The notes below the pieces were generated by a model, which was not told where the DNA came from, searched no databases, and worked only from the letters and a program-made list of their open reading frames with translations. A program made the position numbers and the translations under genes. 64,000 bases of DNA. Origin: Aquipuribacter hungaricus. GTDB lineage: Bacteria; Actinomycetota; Actinomycetes; Actinomycetales; JBBAYJ01. Shown here piece after piece: positions 1 to 7,885 of this stretch. Each line of letters starts with the position of its first letter. The stretch's first letter is position 1. Location of the stretch: the NCBI RefSeq assembly GCF_042663885.1, contig NZ_JBHSXV010000001.1; one strand, written 5' to 3'.

Positions 1-2
1 AG

Positions 3-1439
3 ACGTGGTCCGACGGGGTGCAAGCTTCGAGTGGGGTTGTGCAAGACCCAGCCTTTTGGCTTAAGGAACTATTGAATCCTGCTTCGCCGGCTAGAGCGGC
101 GTTTCCGGGATGGCAGGTCTCGAGCAAGCATAAATTGGGAGAGGCGCTAAGCTTACGCAATCGCCTCGCCCACTATGACATGGGTTCAGAAGAGGCCATG
201 CCTAGGTCGTGTGCTGCGGGCCTGGCAACCCTCAGTCGCCTGGCGAACACGCTTCGCCTCCCCTGTCGGCTCGAAGTCCAGGCTACTAGTGAGCAACTGC
301 AACTTCTGCTCTCTGGTGAAGCAATTGTCCAACTATCCGTGGCAGAGGTCGCACGCCTAGTGGAAAGGCAAAGGGCGCTTGACGCTGAGAAGGATCGTGA
401 GCGCGCCCGGGCAATCGCTGCCGAAGAAGAGCTGGAGCGGGTTCAAGACCGAGCCGCGGCTTTGGACGCGGAGCTTGCCTCGTACTCGGGCGTCGAGCAA
501 GAGCGGCTTGTGCTTGTCGGACGACTTGAGGCCGCCCAGTCCTCGATCGTGCGACTTCAGCAGGAGAACGAGATTCGTGAGCGGCACCAGGTCATACTTG
601 ATGAGACGGCCGGAGAATTGGCTGTCGAACAGGCGCGTGGATATACCCTCACCCCTCTCCTTGCCGAAACTTTCGCCCGACTGTACGCCGTCGCAATTGG
701 GCTAGCGGGAACGTCCAGCGACTTCAAGGCACAACTTGACGGAATCGACGGAGGGCTTGCTCCAGATGCGTTGGAGCTCGTCAAGACCGCCCGAGAAGCC
801 GCGGCGTCGATGGAGGACATGACCTCCGAAGTCATCGAATTGTTTGATGGCCTGGGAGTCCCAGAGCACCACGTGGTGGATGGCGAAGGGTCGGCGGCAG
901 ATCTGAAGAGGCACATGGCCGCGTACAAGTCTCTCATCCGCACGAAAGCCTATGCGGACGAGGTGTCTCGGCTCGATGATGAAAGTCAACAAATGATTAG
1001 CGCACTGCAATCGCTGGGTGCGCGATGGCTCAACTTCGCAAAGAGGCGGAAGTGGCTGCAGCAACAGATTGACGAGTTCGTTAGAATCCGAAACGGAAGA
1101 AACGTTGTAGTCCCAGGCAATCAGTTTTCGGGTTCTGACGAGCTCCTGCGGCCCGGGGATGTGTGGCCCTACCTCCGTGGCGAAGACGTATGGGTGCTTT
1201 CTACCCTCCGCAAGAAAATCTGCCGGCCCAGGGGGCGTGAAGGCACGCTCGGCGATCGGGTGGGTCCAAAGCGCGAAGCGGAGCTGGTGGAAAGTTTCCT
1301 GCGGATTCGACCTGAGGGGGGACGACTCTGGATCGACGCCGACGGGGACGTCTGCACGCGTATTGGATCGTCGGACATCTACTTGGGCCGGGTCGACGAC
1401 GCGTCTAAGGCGCCACTGCCGATCAAGGTTCCGGCGTGA
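3..1439 (+). CDS. HEPN-domain coiled-coil protein, 5'-truncated
   Basis: The reading frame is open to the left edge, so the true start probably lies outside the window; a GTG at 18 is only the first internal candidate. Counting from that GTG, residues 47-52 read RNRLAH, the RNxxxH signature of HEPN-fold proteins, many of which are RNases in toxin-antitoxin or abortive-infection systems. Residues of about 105-195 are rich in E, R, A, L and Q and look like a long coiled coil. A second, partly helical region follows, then a C-terminal stretch of about 100 residues that I do not recognise. Codon use is clearly less GC-biased than in genes after 3759, consistent with transfer. A Swt1-like HEPN assignment is possible. 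RNase activity is inferred, not shown. Confidence 0.6.
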   Translation, partial: TWSDGVQASSGVVQDPAFWLKELLNPASPARAAFPGWQVSSKHKLGEALSLRNRLAHYDMGSEEAMPRSCAAGLATLSRLANTLRLPCRLEVQATSEQLQLLLSGEAIVQLSVAEVARLVERQRALDAEKDRERARAIAAEEELERVQDRAAALDAELASYSGVEQERLVLVGRLEAAQSSIVRLQQENEIRERHQVILDETAGELAVEQARGYTLTPLLAETFARLYAVAIGLAGTSSDFKAQLDGIDGGLAPDALELVKTAREAAASMEDMTSEVIELFDGLGVPEHHVVDGEGSAADLKRHMAAYKSLIRTKAYADEVSRLDDESQQMISALQSLGARWLNFAKRRKWLQQQIDEFVRIRNGRNVVVPGNQFSGSDELLRPGDVWPYLRGEDVWVLSTLRKKICRPRGREGTLGDRVGPKREAELVESFLRIRPEGGRLWIDADGDVCTRIGSSDIYLGRVDDASKAPLPIKVPA

Positions 1440-1887
1440 GGAAGACGTCGCCCGCTGTGGGGCCCTAGGCGCCGTCGTCCACCGTGCCCCTATTGGCCAC
1501 GCCTAGCCCGGTCGCGTTGTCCCCGGCCAGCAGGTCGGTGGTCCGCAGCGAGTCCGCACTGCGACCGAGGCACCCACTCGGGAACCAGAAGGACCACGAG
1601 TATCCGGACTGGTGAGGATGAAACGGTGGCCCTAATCAATACCAACGGGTTGACCTCGTAATGCGAAGGTCAAGGGTTCGACTTCCTTAGGTGGCTCCAC
1701 GGCAACGCGGCAGTTCATTCGCTCTCGGGAACGGTATGGGTCGGTCCAAGGGGCGATCAAGCCGAGGTGGTCCGCACCTGGTCCGCAGCGCGCTCGCATC
1801 GGGCTTGTTCGGGCGGTCTGCGAGGGCGTGGTCATCCGTGACTGGGGTGGCGTTGACGTCGAGCTTGCCCCAGCCACTGTGAGCCAC
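1440..1887. other. Gene-free spacer with a tRNA-Thr fragment
   Basis: About 450 bases between two convergent genes. No reading frame here has plausible coding character. The only structure I can support is the 3' half of a tRNA-Thr(CGT) at 1655-1699, listed separately. I see no integrase and no convincing intrinsic terminator. Confidence 0.6.
1655..1699 (+). other. 3'-half tRNA-Thr(CGT) fragment, likely attachment-site scar
   Basis: Read as a tRNA, the segment gives anticodon loop CTCGTAA (anticodon CGT), 3' anticodon stem TGCGA, a five-base variable region, T-arm AAGGG / TTCGACT / TCCTT (closed by one G-T pair), acceptor strand AGGTGGC, discriminator T and encoded CCA. The upstream bases do not supply the matching 5' anticodon stem, D-arm or 5' acceptor GCCACCT, so the gene is only a 3' half. 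Such halves are typically left when an element integrates into the 3' end of a tRNA gene. The intact copy would lie left of the window. Confidence 0.65.
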
Positions 1888-3063
1888 TCAGTCCAGGGCG
1901 ATGAGCTCGAGGAGCGCGTCGCGCAGCCGCACGTCCTCACGCGGCAGTCCGTCAAAGACCTCGGTGAGGAGCACCTCTGTCTGAAGGATGCAGTCGAGGC
2001 CGCTACCGGTGGGTGCCTGCCGAACGACGAACAACTTCTTGAAGTCCGGCGCCTCCAGGGGCACGGGGACGAGCGCGTTCTCGGCGACGACGGTAGGACC
2101 GAACACGATGAAAAGGGTCGGAGAGGAATCAGCGCGCCGCAGGGCTACCCCCCACTCCCACTGGCCGGAGAAGCGCGCTTCGACCTTGACCACGCGACCC
2201 GAGGACACGCGTTCGCTCAGCTGGTCGGAGAGGGTCGTCTGAGCGAAAGTCTTCAACGAGCGCTTGAGTTCCGAGAGGGCCTGGCGCCCCTCGTCGAACT
2301 GCCGCCTGGCGTGCTGTGCTACGAGCTCCGCGAACTCCTGCGCGGCAACGTCCTGCGGCCGATAGCCGTAGCGCGCGGACTCCCCGGTCTCGCACATGGT
2401 GGTGAGGAAGGCGATACGGTCGTCGAGGTCCAAGGCAGCGGGCCCTTTCAGGAAGTGCTGGAACAACTGGTCAAGGGAAGAGTGCTGCTGCGGATGGTTG
2501 CGCTTCCACCCGCGGTCATCATGAACCGCGCTCTGGAGTCCACTCAGCAGATCGCCGTAGGTGACGACTGTCGCCTCGTCCCAGCCCGCCGTTTGCAGGT
2601 GGGGTTCGTGCCTCGCGCAGAGAAGGACGACCACGGCGTTCTTAGCACGAAGTCTCCCGTGCTCCAGGTAGCTGTAGTAGTCGTGGTCGTGGCCGTCAGA
2701 CGTGCCGTAGTTCTCGATCACCACACACGCGTCCGGACCGGTCAGCACGATGTCGGCGATGTCCTTGCCCGGCAACTGTGGCCCGAGGGTGTTGACCTCC
2801 TGAGTGACTGTGTAGCCCGAGGTCGGGAGCGCCGTTCCGATGGGTGAGGAGTTGTTGACCAACTCGAGAAAGATGCGCTGGCCGCGGTCCCCCAGCTCAT
2901 GCGTCGCGTCGGCGTCCAGGAGCCAGGCGAAGACGTTCGACAACTGCTTCTCGTGGGTGCCGTGGCGCATGACGCGAAACACGTTGAACTGGGCCGCAAG
3001 GCTCCTTGACAACGACGGCACGAGGCCGATGATGGTCTGATCCAGCGAGCTCACGGCCTGCAT
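1888..3063 (-). CDS. PD-(D/E)XK nuclease superfamily protein (PDDEXK_4-like)
   Basis: Protein of 391 residues. An N-terminal helix with HEKQLSNVFAWLLD (residues 37-50) and a following beta core with KDIADIVL (100-107) and CVVIENYG (113-120) match the layout of PDDEXK_4-type proteins, in which an acidic residue precedes an E-x-K strand. Here D104 and E117 are in place, but the position normally holding the catalytic lysine is Y119, followed by TSDGHDHDYYSYL. The protein may be inactive, may use a migrated catalytic residue, or may belong to a subfamily with this variant motif. It lies between the two tRNA scars and faces the HEPN gene. A role in defence or in element biology is inferred from context only. 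ATG start. Confidence 0.65.
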   Translation of the reverse strand: MQAVSSLDQTIIGLVPSLSRSLAAQFNVFRVMRHGTHEKQLSNVFAWLLDADATHELGDRGQRIFLELVNNSSPIGTALPTSGYTVTQEVNTLGPQLPGKDIADIVLTGPDACVVIENYGTSDGHDHDYYSYLEHGRLRAKNAVVVLLCARHEPHLQTAGWDEATVVTYGDLLSGLQSAVHDDRGWKRNHPQQHSSLDQLFQHFLKGPAALDLDDRIAFLTTMCETGESARYGYRPQDVAAQEFAELVAQHARRQFDEGRQALSELKRSLKTFAQTTLSDQLSERVSSGRVVKVEARFSGQWEWGVALRRADSSPTLFIVFGPTVVAENALVPVPLEAPDFKKLFVVRQAPTGSGLDCILQTEVLLTEVFDGLPREDVRLRDALLELIALD

Positions 3064-3758
3064 CCCTGGACCATGGTGGTCCCGCCGTCCCCTACGTAAG
3101 GATCTTGGCGAAGACGGCGAGTGGTCCTACCCACCGCAGGTACGAAGGGCCCCCTAAGCGTCACCCGGAGAAGGAACGTCGGCTCCGCCAGAGTCTTCAA
3201 GATCAAGGGGTTCCTCCCGGTGAGGGCGCTGCGCGTCTGACCACGGCGTCTGAGGGGAAGGGATCGGCTGCAGGCTGTGTGACTTGAACCCCCGGCTCTC
3301 CCCGCCACCCCTTCGGTGGAGCCTCGGGCATCGTGATGTCGACCGACCCCCGGCCTCCTCCCGTGCGGGCACGCTGATCAGGGAGTCTCAAGCGCCGCGC
3401 TGGCGGTCCGCCCGGAGGCGAAGTAACCCGGCACGGACCATCCCCGACCAGGTTCGGCGTTGCTGGCCTCCGCCGGGGGCACTTGACGGCGACGACTCTG
3501 ATGCTGTCGCGCGAGTTGGCGCGTCGACCTCGACTGTTCTCGCAGCCCTCGGCCCCTGGGTAGGCGCGAGCTCTTACTCGCCCTGCCCACTGCTAACGCC
3601 TTGCTAACCAGACAGGCGCGGAGGCGGCCCGATGGTGAACTGGACTTGACCCCGGCCGGGGTGGAGTCAAACACCAGCCACACGCCCGCCACATCTACGT
3701 GTCACTTGTAATCGGGCGGTTGTGGGTTCGAGTCCCACCGCCAGCCCCCTCGGTGTTC
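3064..3758. other. Gene-free island end
   Basis: About 700 bases without a credible gene. Short frames exist on both strands but lack family resemblance and consistent third-position GC. The segment contains two copies of TGCTAAC 11 bp apart (3591-3597 and 3602-3608), which might be recombinase arm-type sites but could be chance. It also holds the tRNA-Thr(TGT) 3' fragment at 3705-3746. I see no integrase or other recombinase gene. Confidence 0.5.
3705..3746 (+). other. 3'-half tRNA-Thr(TGT) fragment, probable island boundary
   Basis: The segment folds as the 3' half of a tRNA: anticodon loop CTTGTAA (TGT), 3' anticodon strand TCGGG, variable CGGTT, a perfect T-arm GTGGG / TTCGAGT / CCCAC, and acceptor strand CGCCAGC. 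No matching 5' half (acceptor GCTGGCG, D-arm, CCCGA stem) lies upstream. The conserved chromosomal gene that ends at 3759 follows directly, so this looks like the outer attachment site of the island, with the intact tRNA outside the window to the left. Confidence 0.65.
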
Positions 3759-4292
3759 TCACCCCATCGTCTTCTGCCCGTCGACCGCCTCCCGCAGGAT
3801 GTCCGCGTGCCCGGCGTGCTGGGCGGTCTCGCCGACGATGTGGACGAGGACGCGTCGGGCGGACCGCGTCGCGCCGGTCTCGAACCACGGCGCCTCGGGC
3901 AGGGGCTGCGCCGCGTCGAGGTCCGGGAGCGACAGCACGAGCTCGTCCGTGCGGCGGGCCACCTCCGCGTAGGCGGCGAGGACGCCCTCGAGCTTCTCGT
4001 CCCGGCGGAGCACGAAGCCGTCGGCCCGCTCGGCCCAGCTCTCGTGGGTGGCCGCCATGACCGCGGGACCGTCGAGGACGAAGTCGACCCACTGGCGCTC
4101 CGTGAGCAGCACGTGCTTGACGAGCCCGCCCAGCGACAGCTCGCTGCTCGGGACGGGCCGCAGCCGGGCCTGCTCGTCGGTCAGCCCCTGCACGGTGTGG
4201 CGGAGGAAGGCGCGGTGCGCCCGCAACGACTCCAGCAGGTCGGCGCGCTCGCGGTCGGTCTCCTGGGCGGTGGTCGGTTCGCTCGTCGTCAT
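3759..4292 (-). CDS. DinB/DUF664-family protein
   Basis: About 177 residues, the usual size of DinB-fold four-helix-bundle proteins. Three histidines sit where the fold normally binds a divalent metal: one in LGGLVKHV and two in the C-terminal motif GETAQHAGHADILRE. Members include thiol-dependent S-transferases and many proteins of unknown role, so no substrate is assigned. I chose the ATG at 4292 because a TACGGT -10 box lies 7 nt upstream, which fits a leaderless transcript; an in-frame ATG at 4322 is the alternative. It is the first conserved chromosomal gene after the tRNA scar. Confidence 0.75.
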   Translation of the reverse strand: MTTSEPTTAQETDRERADLLESLRAHRAFLRHTVQGLTDEQARLRPVPSSELSLGGLVKHVLLTERQWVDFVLDGPAVMAATHESWAERADGFVLRRDEKLEGVLAAYAEVARRTDELVLSLPDLDAAQPLPEAPWFETGATRSARRVLVHIVGETAQHAGHADILREAVDGQKTMG

Positions 4293-4299
4293 GGCCAGG

Positions 4300-4305
4300 A
4301 CCGTA
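4300..4305 (-). promoter_or_regulatory. -10 box of DinB-family gene (leaderless)
   Basis: On the minus strand this reads TACGGT, ending 7 nt before the ATG. That spacing puts the predicted transcription start at or next to the start codon. Confidence 0.4.
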
Positions 4306-4412
4306 GGAGCGGGGTGCGACATCGCGGCCGGGCGCTGAAGACGGTGACCCGGCGCCCCCGGACGTGGTTGCCTTGCCCCCTGACCGGTCGACCGCCGAGG
4401 GGGGTGCCGCCA

Positions 4413-6950
4413 GTGGTCGCTGCCGACCACGCGAGCCGCGGCGCCGCCGACCCCGCGAGCTGGCGGACGCCCGTGCAGGTGCTGGCCGACCTGGCGGAGC
4501 CGGCCGTCGTCGTGCTCGCCTCGGACCCGCTGCAGCGGGTGGAGCGGCTGTTCGACGACGACCCGGGGCTGCGCCACGTCGTGCTCGAGGCCGGGGACGC
4601 GTTCCACCTGGTCGACCGGCTGCACCTGGACCACCTGCGGCGCGAGCGGCCGTGGCCGGGTCTCCGGCTCCACCGGCGGACCCTGCTCTCGCAGGTCGAG
4701 CTGCCGACGTCCGTCGTCCTGCCCTCCACCACGCCGGTCGACCAGGCCGCGGCGACCGTGCTCGGCCGGGACGCCACCGCGTCGCTGGAGGCCGTGGTGT
4801 GCGTCGACGACCACGGCCGGCCCGGGGTCGTCCCGGTGCGCCGGCTGTTCGAGAGCCTCTCGCGCACCTTCGCGCGGCAGTCCGTCCTGGACCCCCTGAC
4901 CGGCCTGCCCAACCGGCTGCACCTCATGAACCTGCTCGACCGGCGCGCCCCGTCGACCCCGGCCGCCCTGCTCTACGTCGACCTCGACCGCTTCAAGGAC
5001 GTCAACGACAGCTACGGCCACGGCGCCGGGGACGCGGTCCTCGTCGAGTTCGCCGCCCGGATGCGCCGCTGCTGCCGCTCGGAGGACGTGGTGCTGCGCC
5101 TCGGCGGCGACGAGTTCGCCGTGCTCGTCCCCACCGACGTCGGCGACGGGGCGCTGCTGGCCCTGGCCGGGCGCGTCGTGGCAGCGGCCGCGGCGCCGTT
5201 CACCGTCCCGCTGCGTGGGCCGGACGGCGCGCAGACCGGCGAGGCGACCGTGCACGTCGGCGCCTCGGTCGGCGTCACGCACCGCGCGGCCGGCCGGGGC
5301 GAGGACGCGCTCGCAGCCATGCTCGCCGAGGCCGACGCCGCCATGTACCTGGCCAAGGACCAGGGCCGGGGCACGGTGCGGACCTTCGAGGAGGCCCGCC
5401 GCGTCGCCGAGGCCGCCACCGACGACCGGCCCAGCCGGCACACCATCGAGCGGCGGCTGCGCGAGGCGCTGGACGGCAGCACCAGCAGCCGGCTCCACCT
5501 GGTCTACCAACCGATCGTCGACCTCACCACCGGCGCCGTGGTCGAGCTCGAGGCGCTGGCGCGCTGGGACGACGGGGTGCTGGGCACCGTGCCACCCGAC
5601 CGGTTCGTCCCTGTGGCCGAGGCCGGCGGCCTCATCCTCGAGCTGGGCCGGTGGGCGCTGCGGGCGGCGTGCGTGCAGGCCGCGACCTGGGCGGCGGTCG
5701 GCCGGGTGGCGCCGTCGGTGTCGGTCAACGTGTCGCCGCTGCAGCTGGTCGACCCGGGTTTCGAGACCGACGTCATCGACGCCCTCACCGCGGCCGGGCT
5801 GCCCGCGGACCGGCTCGTCCTGGAGATCACCGAGGCCGCCGGGGTCGACGACCTTCCCCGCACCGCCGCCGTGCTGCACAGCCTGCGCGGCCGGGGCATC
5901 CGGGTGGCGCTCGACGACTTCGGCGCCGGCCGGTCGTCCCTCACCCTGCTGCGCGAGCTGCCGCTGGACACCGTCAAGGTCGACCGCTCGCTCGTCAGCG
6001 CGTCCTCCGGCACCGTCGCCGACGCGCTCGTCCTCCGCCTGCTCGTCGAGGTCTGCCACGGCCTCGGCCTGCGGGTCTGCATGGAGGGCGTGGAGGAGGA
6101 GGTCGAGGCGGTCCGCCTCACCGGGCTCGGCGCCGACACCGGCCAGGGCTGGTGCTTCGGGCGCCCGGCCGCCGGGGTGGGCGCCGACGCCACGACGGGC
6201 ACGCTGCGGGCGCTGCGCCCGCGGCCGCCGCACCCCGAGGAGCGCGGGTCGGACGAGTTCGTCGTCGCCGTCGACCGCGAGGGGCGGGTCGTCTACGTGT
6301 CCACCCGTGCCTTCGACGTGCTGGGGTTCCTGCCCTCCGACGTGGTCGGGCGCCCCTTCGGCGACCTCGTCGACGAGGCCGACCGACCCGTCGTCACCGT
6401 CGCCGGCCGCTGCGTCATGGGCCCAGCCCACGCGGGCGGCACGGTGCGGATGCCGCACGTCGACGGCGCACGCCGCTGGGTGTCGGTGCGGCCCGCCGGC
6501 GGTCCCGAGCGGGCTCCCGGGATGGACGCCGCCCTGCTGCTGCGCTGCCGTGACGTCACCACGGTGGTCGAGGCGCAGCACCGGCTCCGGGAGGCCGAGG
6601 AGACGTTCCGGCTCGTCTTCGACGGCGCCCCCACCGGCATGGCGCTGTCCGGGCTCGACGGCACCATCCAGCGTGTCAACGCCGCGTTCGCCACGATGCT
6701 CGGCCGCGAGGCCCACACCCTGGTCGGGCTCCGCGTCGAGGAGATCACCTGGCCCGAGGACCGCGCGGTCGACGAGGTCCACCTGGGCCAGCACCGCGAG
6801 GGCAAGTCGCCCGAGGCCCCCGTCCGCAAGCGGTACGTCGGCCACGACGGCAGGCCCGTCCACGTCGAGGTGCAGGTGTCCCTGGTCGCGTCCGCGGACG
6901 GCGAGCCCGCCGCGGTCGTGGCCCACGTGCACCCCGCCCCGAGCGCCTGA
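4413..6950 (+). CDS. Diguanylate cyclase/phosphodiesterase: CBS-like + GGDEF + EAL + two PAS
   Basis: Roughly 845 residues. The N-terminal ~150 residues resemble a CBS-pair sensor. A GGDEF domain follows, with the intact signature GGDEF at residues 231-235, and then an EAL domain with EAL at 380-382 plus conserved NVSPLQL, LEITE and DDFGAG. Both enzymatic motifs are complete, so the protein could make and degrade c-di-GMP. Two PAS domains lie at the C-terminus (about 615-710 and 730-843), the reverse of the common PAS-GGDEF-EAL order. There are no clear membrane segments, so it is probably cytoplasmic. GTG at 4413 is preferred because a G-rich Shine-Dalgarno (GAGGGGG) precedes it by about 9 nt; GTG 4404 is an alternative. 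Confidence 0.85.
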   Translation: MVAADHASRGAADPASWRTPVQVLADLAEPAVVVLASDPLQRVERLFDDDPGLRHVVLEAGDAFHLVDRLHLDHLRRERPWPGLRLHRRTLLSQVELPTSVVLPSTTPVDQAAATVLGRDATASLEAVVCVDDHGRPGVVPVRRLFESLSRTFARQSVLDPLTGLPNRLHLMNLLDRRAPSTPAALLYVDLDRFKDVNDSYGHGAGDAVLVEFAARMRRCCRSEDVVLRLGGDEFAVLVPTDVGDGALLALAGRVVAAAAAPFTVPLRGPDGAQTGEATVHVGASVGVTHRAAGRGEDALAAMLAEADAAMYLAKDQGRGTVRTFEEARRVAEAATDDRPSRHTIERRLREALDGSTSSRLHLVYQPIVDLTTGAVVELEALARWDDGVLGTVPPDRFVPVAEAGGLILELGRWALRAACVQAATWAAVGRVAPSVSVNVSPLQLVDPGFETDVIDALTAAGLPADRLVLEITEAAGVDDLPRTAAVLHSLRGRGIRVALDDFGAGRSSLTLLRELPLDTVKVDRSLVSASSGTVADALVLRLLVEVCHGLGLRVCMEGVEEEVEAVRLTGLGADTGQGWCFGRPAAGVGADATTGTLRALRPRPPHPEERGSDEFVVAVDREGRVVYVSTRAFDVLGFLPSDVVGRPFGDLVDEADRPVVTVAGRCVMGPAHAGGTVRMPHVDGARRWVSVRPAGGPERAPGMDAALLLRCRDVTTVVEAQHRLREAEETFRLVFDGAPTGMALSGLDGTIQRVNAAFATMLGREAHTLVGLRVEEITWPEDRAVDEVHLGQHREGKSPEAPVRKRYVGHDGRPVHVEVQVSLVASADGEPAAVVAHVHPAPSA

Positions 6951-6954
6951 CCGT

Positions 6955-7006
6955 GGTGGTGGGCTGGACACCTGTCCAGCCTGGACGGGTGTCCAGTCCC
7001 ACCACC
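6955..7006 (+). terminator. Long near-perfect hairpin after the c-di-GMP gene
   Basis: The arms GGTGGTGGG-CTGGACACC-TGTCCAG and their complement pair over about 25 bp with one bulged T and one G-T pair, around a very short loop. It starts 5 nt after the stop codon. There is no T-tract, as is common in high-GC actinobacteria. It probably acts as a terminator or mRNA-end stabiliser. Confidence 0.6.
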
Positions 7007-7083
7007 TGCCGCCCCCCGCCGGCGCCGTTGCCGGAACAGCACGGCCGCTGGACCCCACCGCCGGGCGGGGCTGTGATGCGGCC

Positions 7084-7791
7084 ATGACGTCGCAGACGCA
7101 CGGGCAGGACCACCACGGCAGCGGGAGCACGGGGACCGACGGCGTGCAGGACGTGGACGCCGTCGTCGCGGAGATGATGCGGCAGGAGTTCTGGGACGCG
7201 CGCTACGCCGGCGAGGGCCTCGCCTGGAGCGGCGACCCCAACCCGCAGCTCGTCGCCGAGGTGGCCGACCTGGAGCCGGGCCGGGCGCTGGACGTCGGCT
7301 GCGGCGAGGGCGGCGACGCGGTCTGGCTGGCCCGCCGCGGCTGGGACGTCACCGCCGCGGACCTGTCGCCGCTCGCCCTGGTGAAGGTCGAGGCCGTCGC
7401 CGCGGCGGCCGGTGTCGGCGACCGGGTCCGCACCCTCCACCTGGACGCGGTGGCCCAGGCGCCGGAGCCCGCCGCCTACGACCTGGTGTCGGCGGCCTTC
7501 CTCCACCTGCCGCCGGAGCCCCGCGCCGCGGCGATCGCCGGGCTCGCGGCGGCCGTCGCCCCGGGCGGCACGCTGCTGTGGGTGGCGCACTCCCCGCTCG
7601 ACCTCGCGCTGCCCGGGCACGGCCCGCGGCCGCCGCAGCTGATGCCCACCGAGACCGAGGTCGCCGCCGCCCTGGACCCGCAGGCCTGGTCGCTCGAGGT
7701 CGTCGAGGCGCGGCCCCGGACCCGCACGGGCGAGGACGGCACCGAGGTGCTCCACCACGACGTCGTCGTGCGCGCCCGCCGGACCGGCTGA
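7084..7791 (+). CDS. Class I SAM-dependent methyltransferase
   Basis: 235 residues. Motif I is ALDVGCGEGGDAVWLA, followed by the acidic strand end VTAADLS and a motif IV-like region, AYDLVSAAFLHLP. The N-terminal segment FWDARYAG...WSGDPNPQL is typical of small soluble methyltransferases of the thiopurine/TehB-like group. The substrate cannot be read from the sequence. It stands alone between two hairpins, so it is probably a single transcription unit. Confidence 0.8.
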   Translation: MTSQTHGQDHHGSGSTGTDGVQDVDAVVAEMMRQEFWDARYAGEGLAWSGDPNPQLVAEVADLEPGRALDVGCGEGGDAVWLARRGWDVTAADLSPLALVKVEAVAAAAGVGDRVRTLHLDAVAQAPEPAAYDLVSAAFLHLPPEPRAAAIAGLAAAVAPGGTLLWVAHSPLDLALPGHGPRPPQLMPTETEVAAALDPQAWSLEVVEARPRTRTGEDGTEVLHHDVVVRARRTG

Positions 7792-7814
7792 CCCCTCGCC
7801 TGGCGGGCGAGGGG
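7792..7814 (+). terminator. Intrinsic-type hairpin after methyltransferase
   Basis: CCCCTCGCC and GGCGAGGGG form a 9-bp stem around a five-base loop, beginning at the stop codon of the methyltransferase gene. It lacks a T-tract. Confidence 0.55.
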
Positions 7815-7885
7815 CCGCCCAGGGGGGTCCCGGTGCCGCCGGCGCATGGTTTCGCGGCGCCGGGGCACCGGGTACCGCCCTGGCG

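Noticed and set aside
1828..2847. 339-codon plus-strand frame
   Set aside because: Antisense to the PD-(D/E)XK gene, which has clear family motifs; this frame has none.
3262..3330. T-arm-like sequence on the minus strand near the island end
   Set aside because: A GGTTCAAGTC-like string is visible, but the flanking stems do not pair, so it is not a tRNA or a convincing half tRNA.
3759..7130. Open frame of over 1100 codons on the minus strand
   Set aside because: Only its last 177 codons (the DinB-family gene) show family features; the rest is the antisense shadow of the GGDEF-EAL gene in GC-rich sequence.
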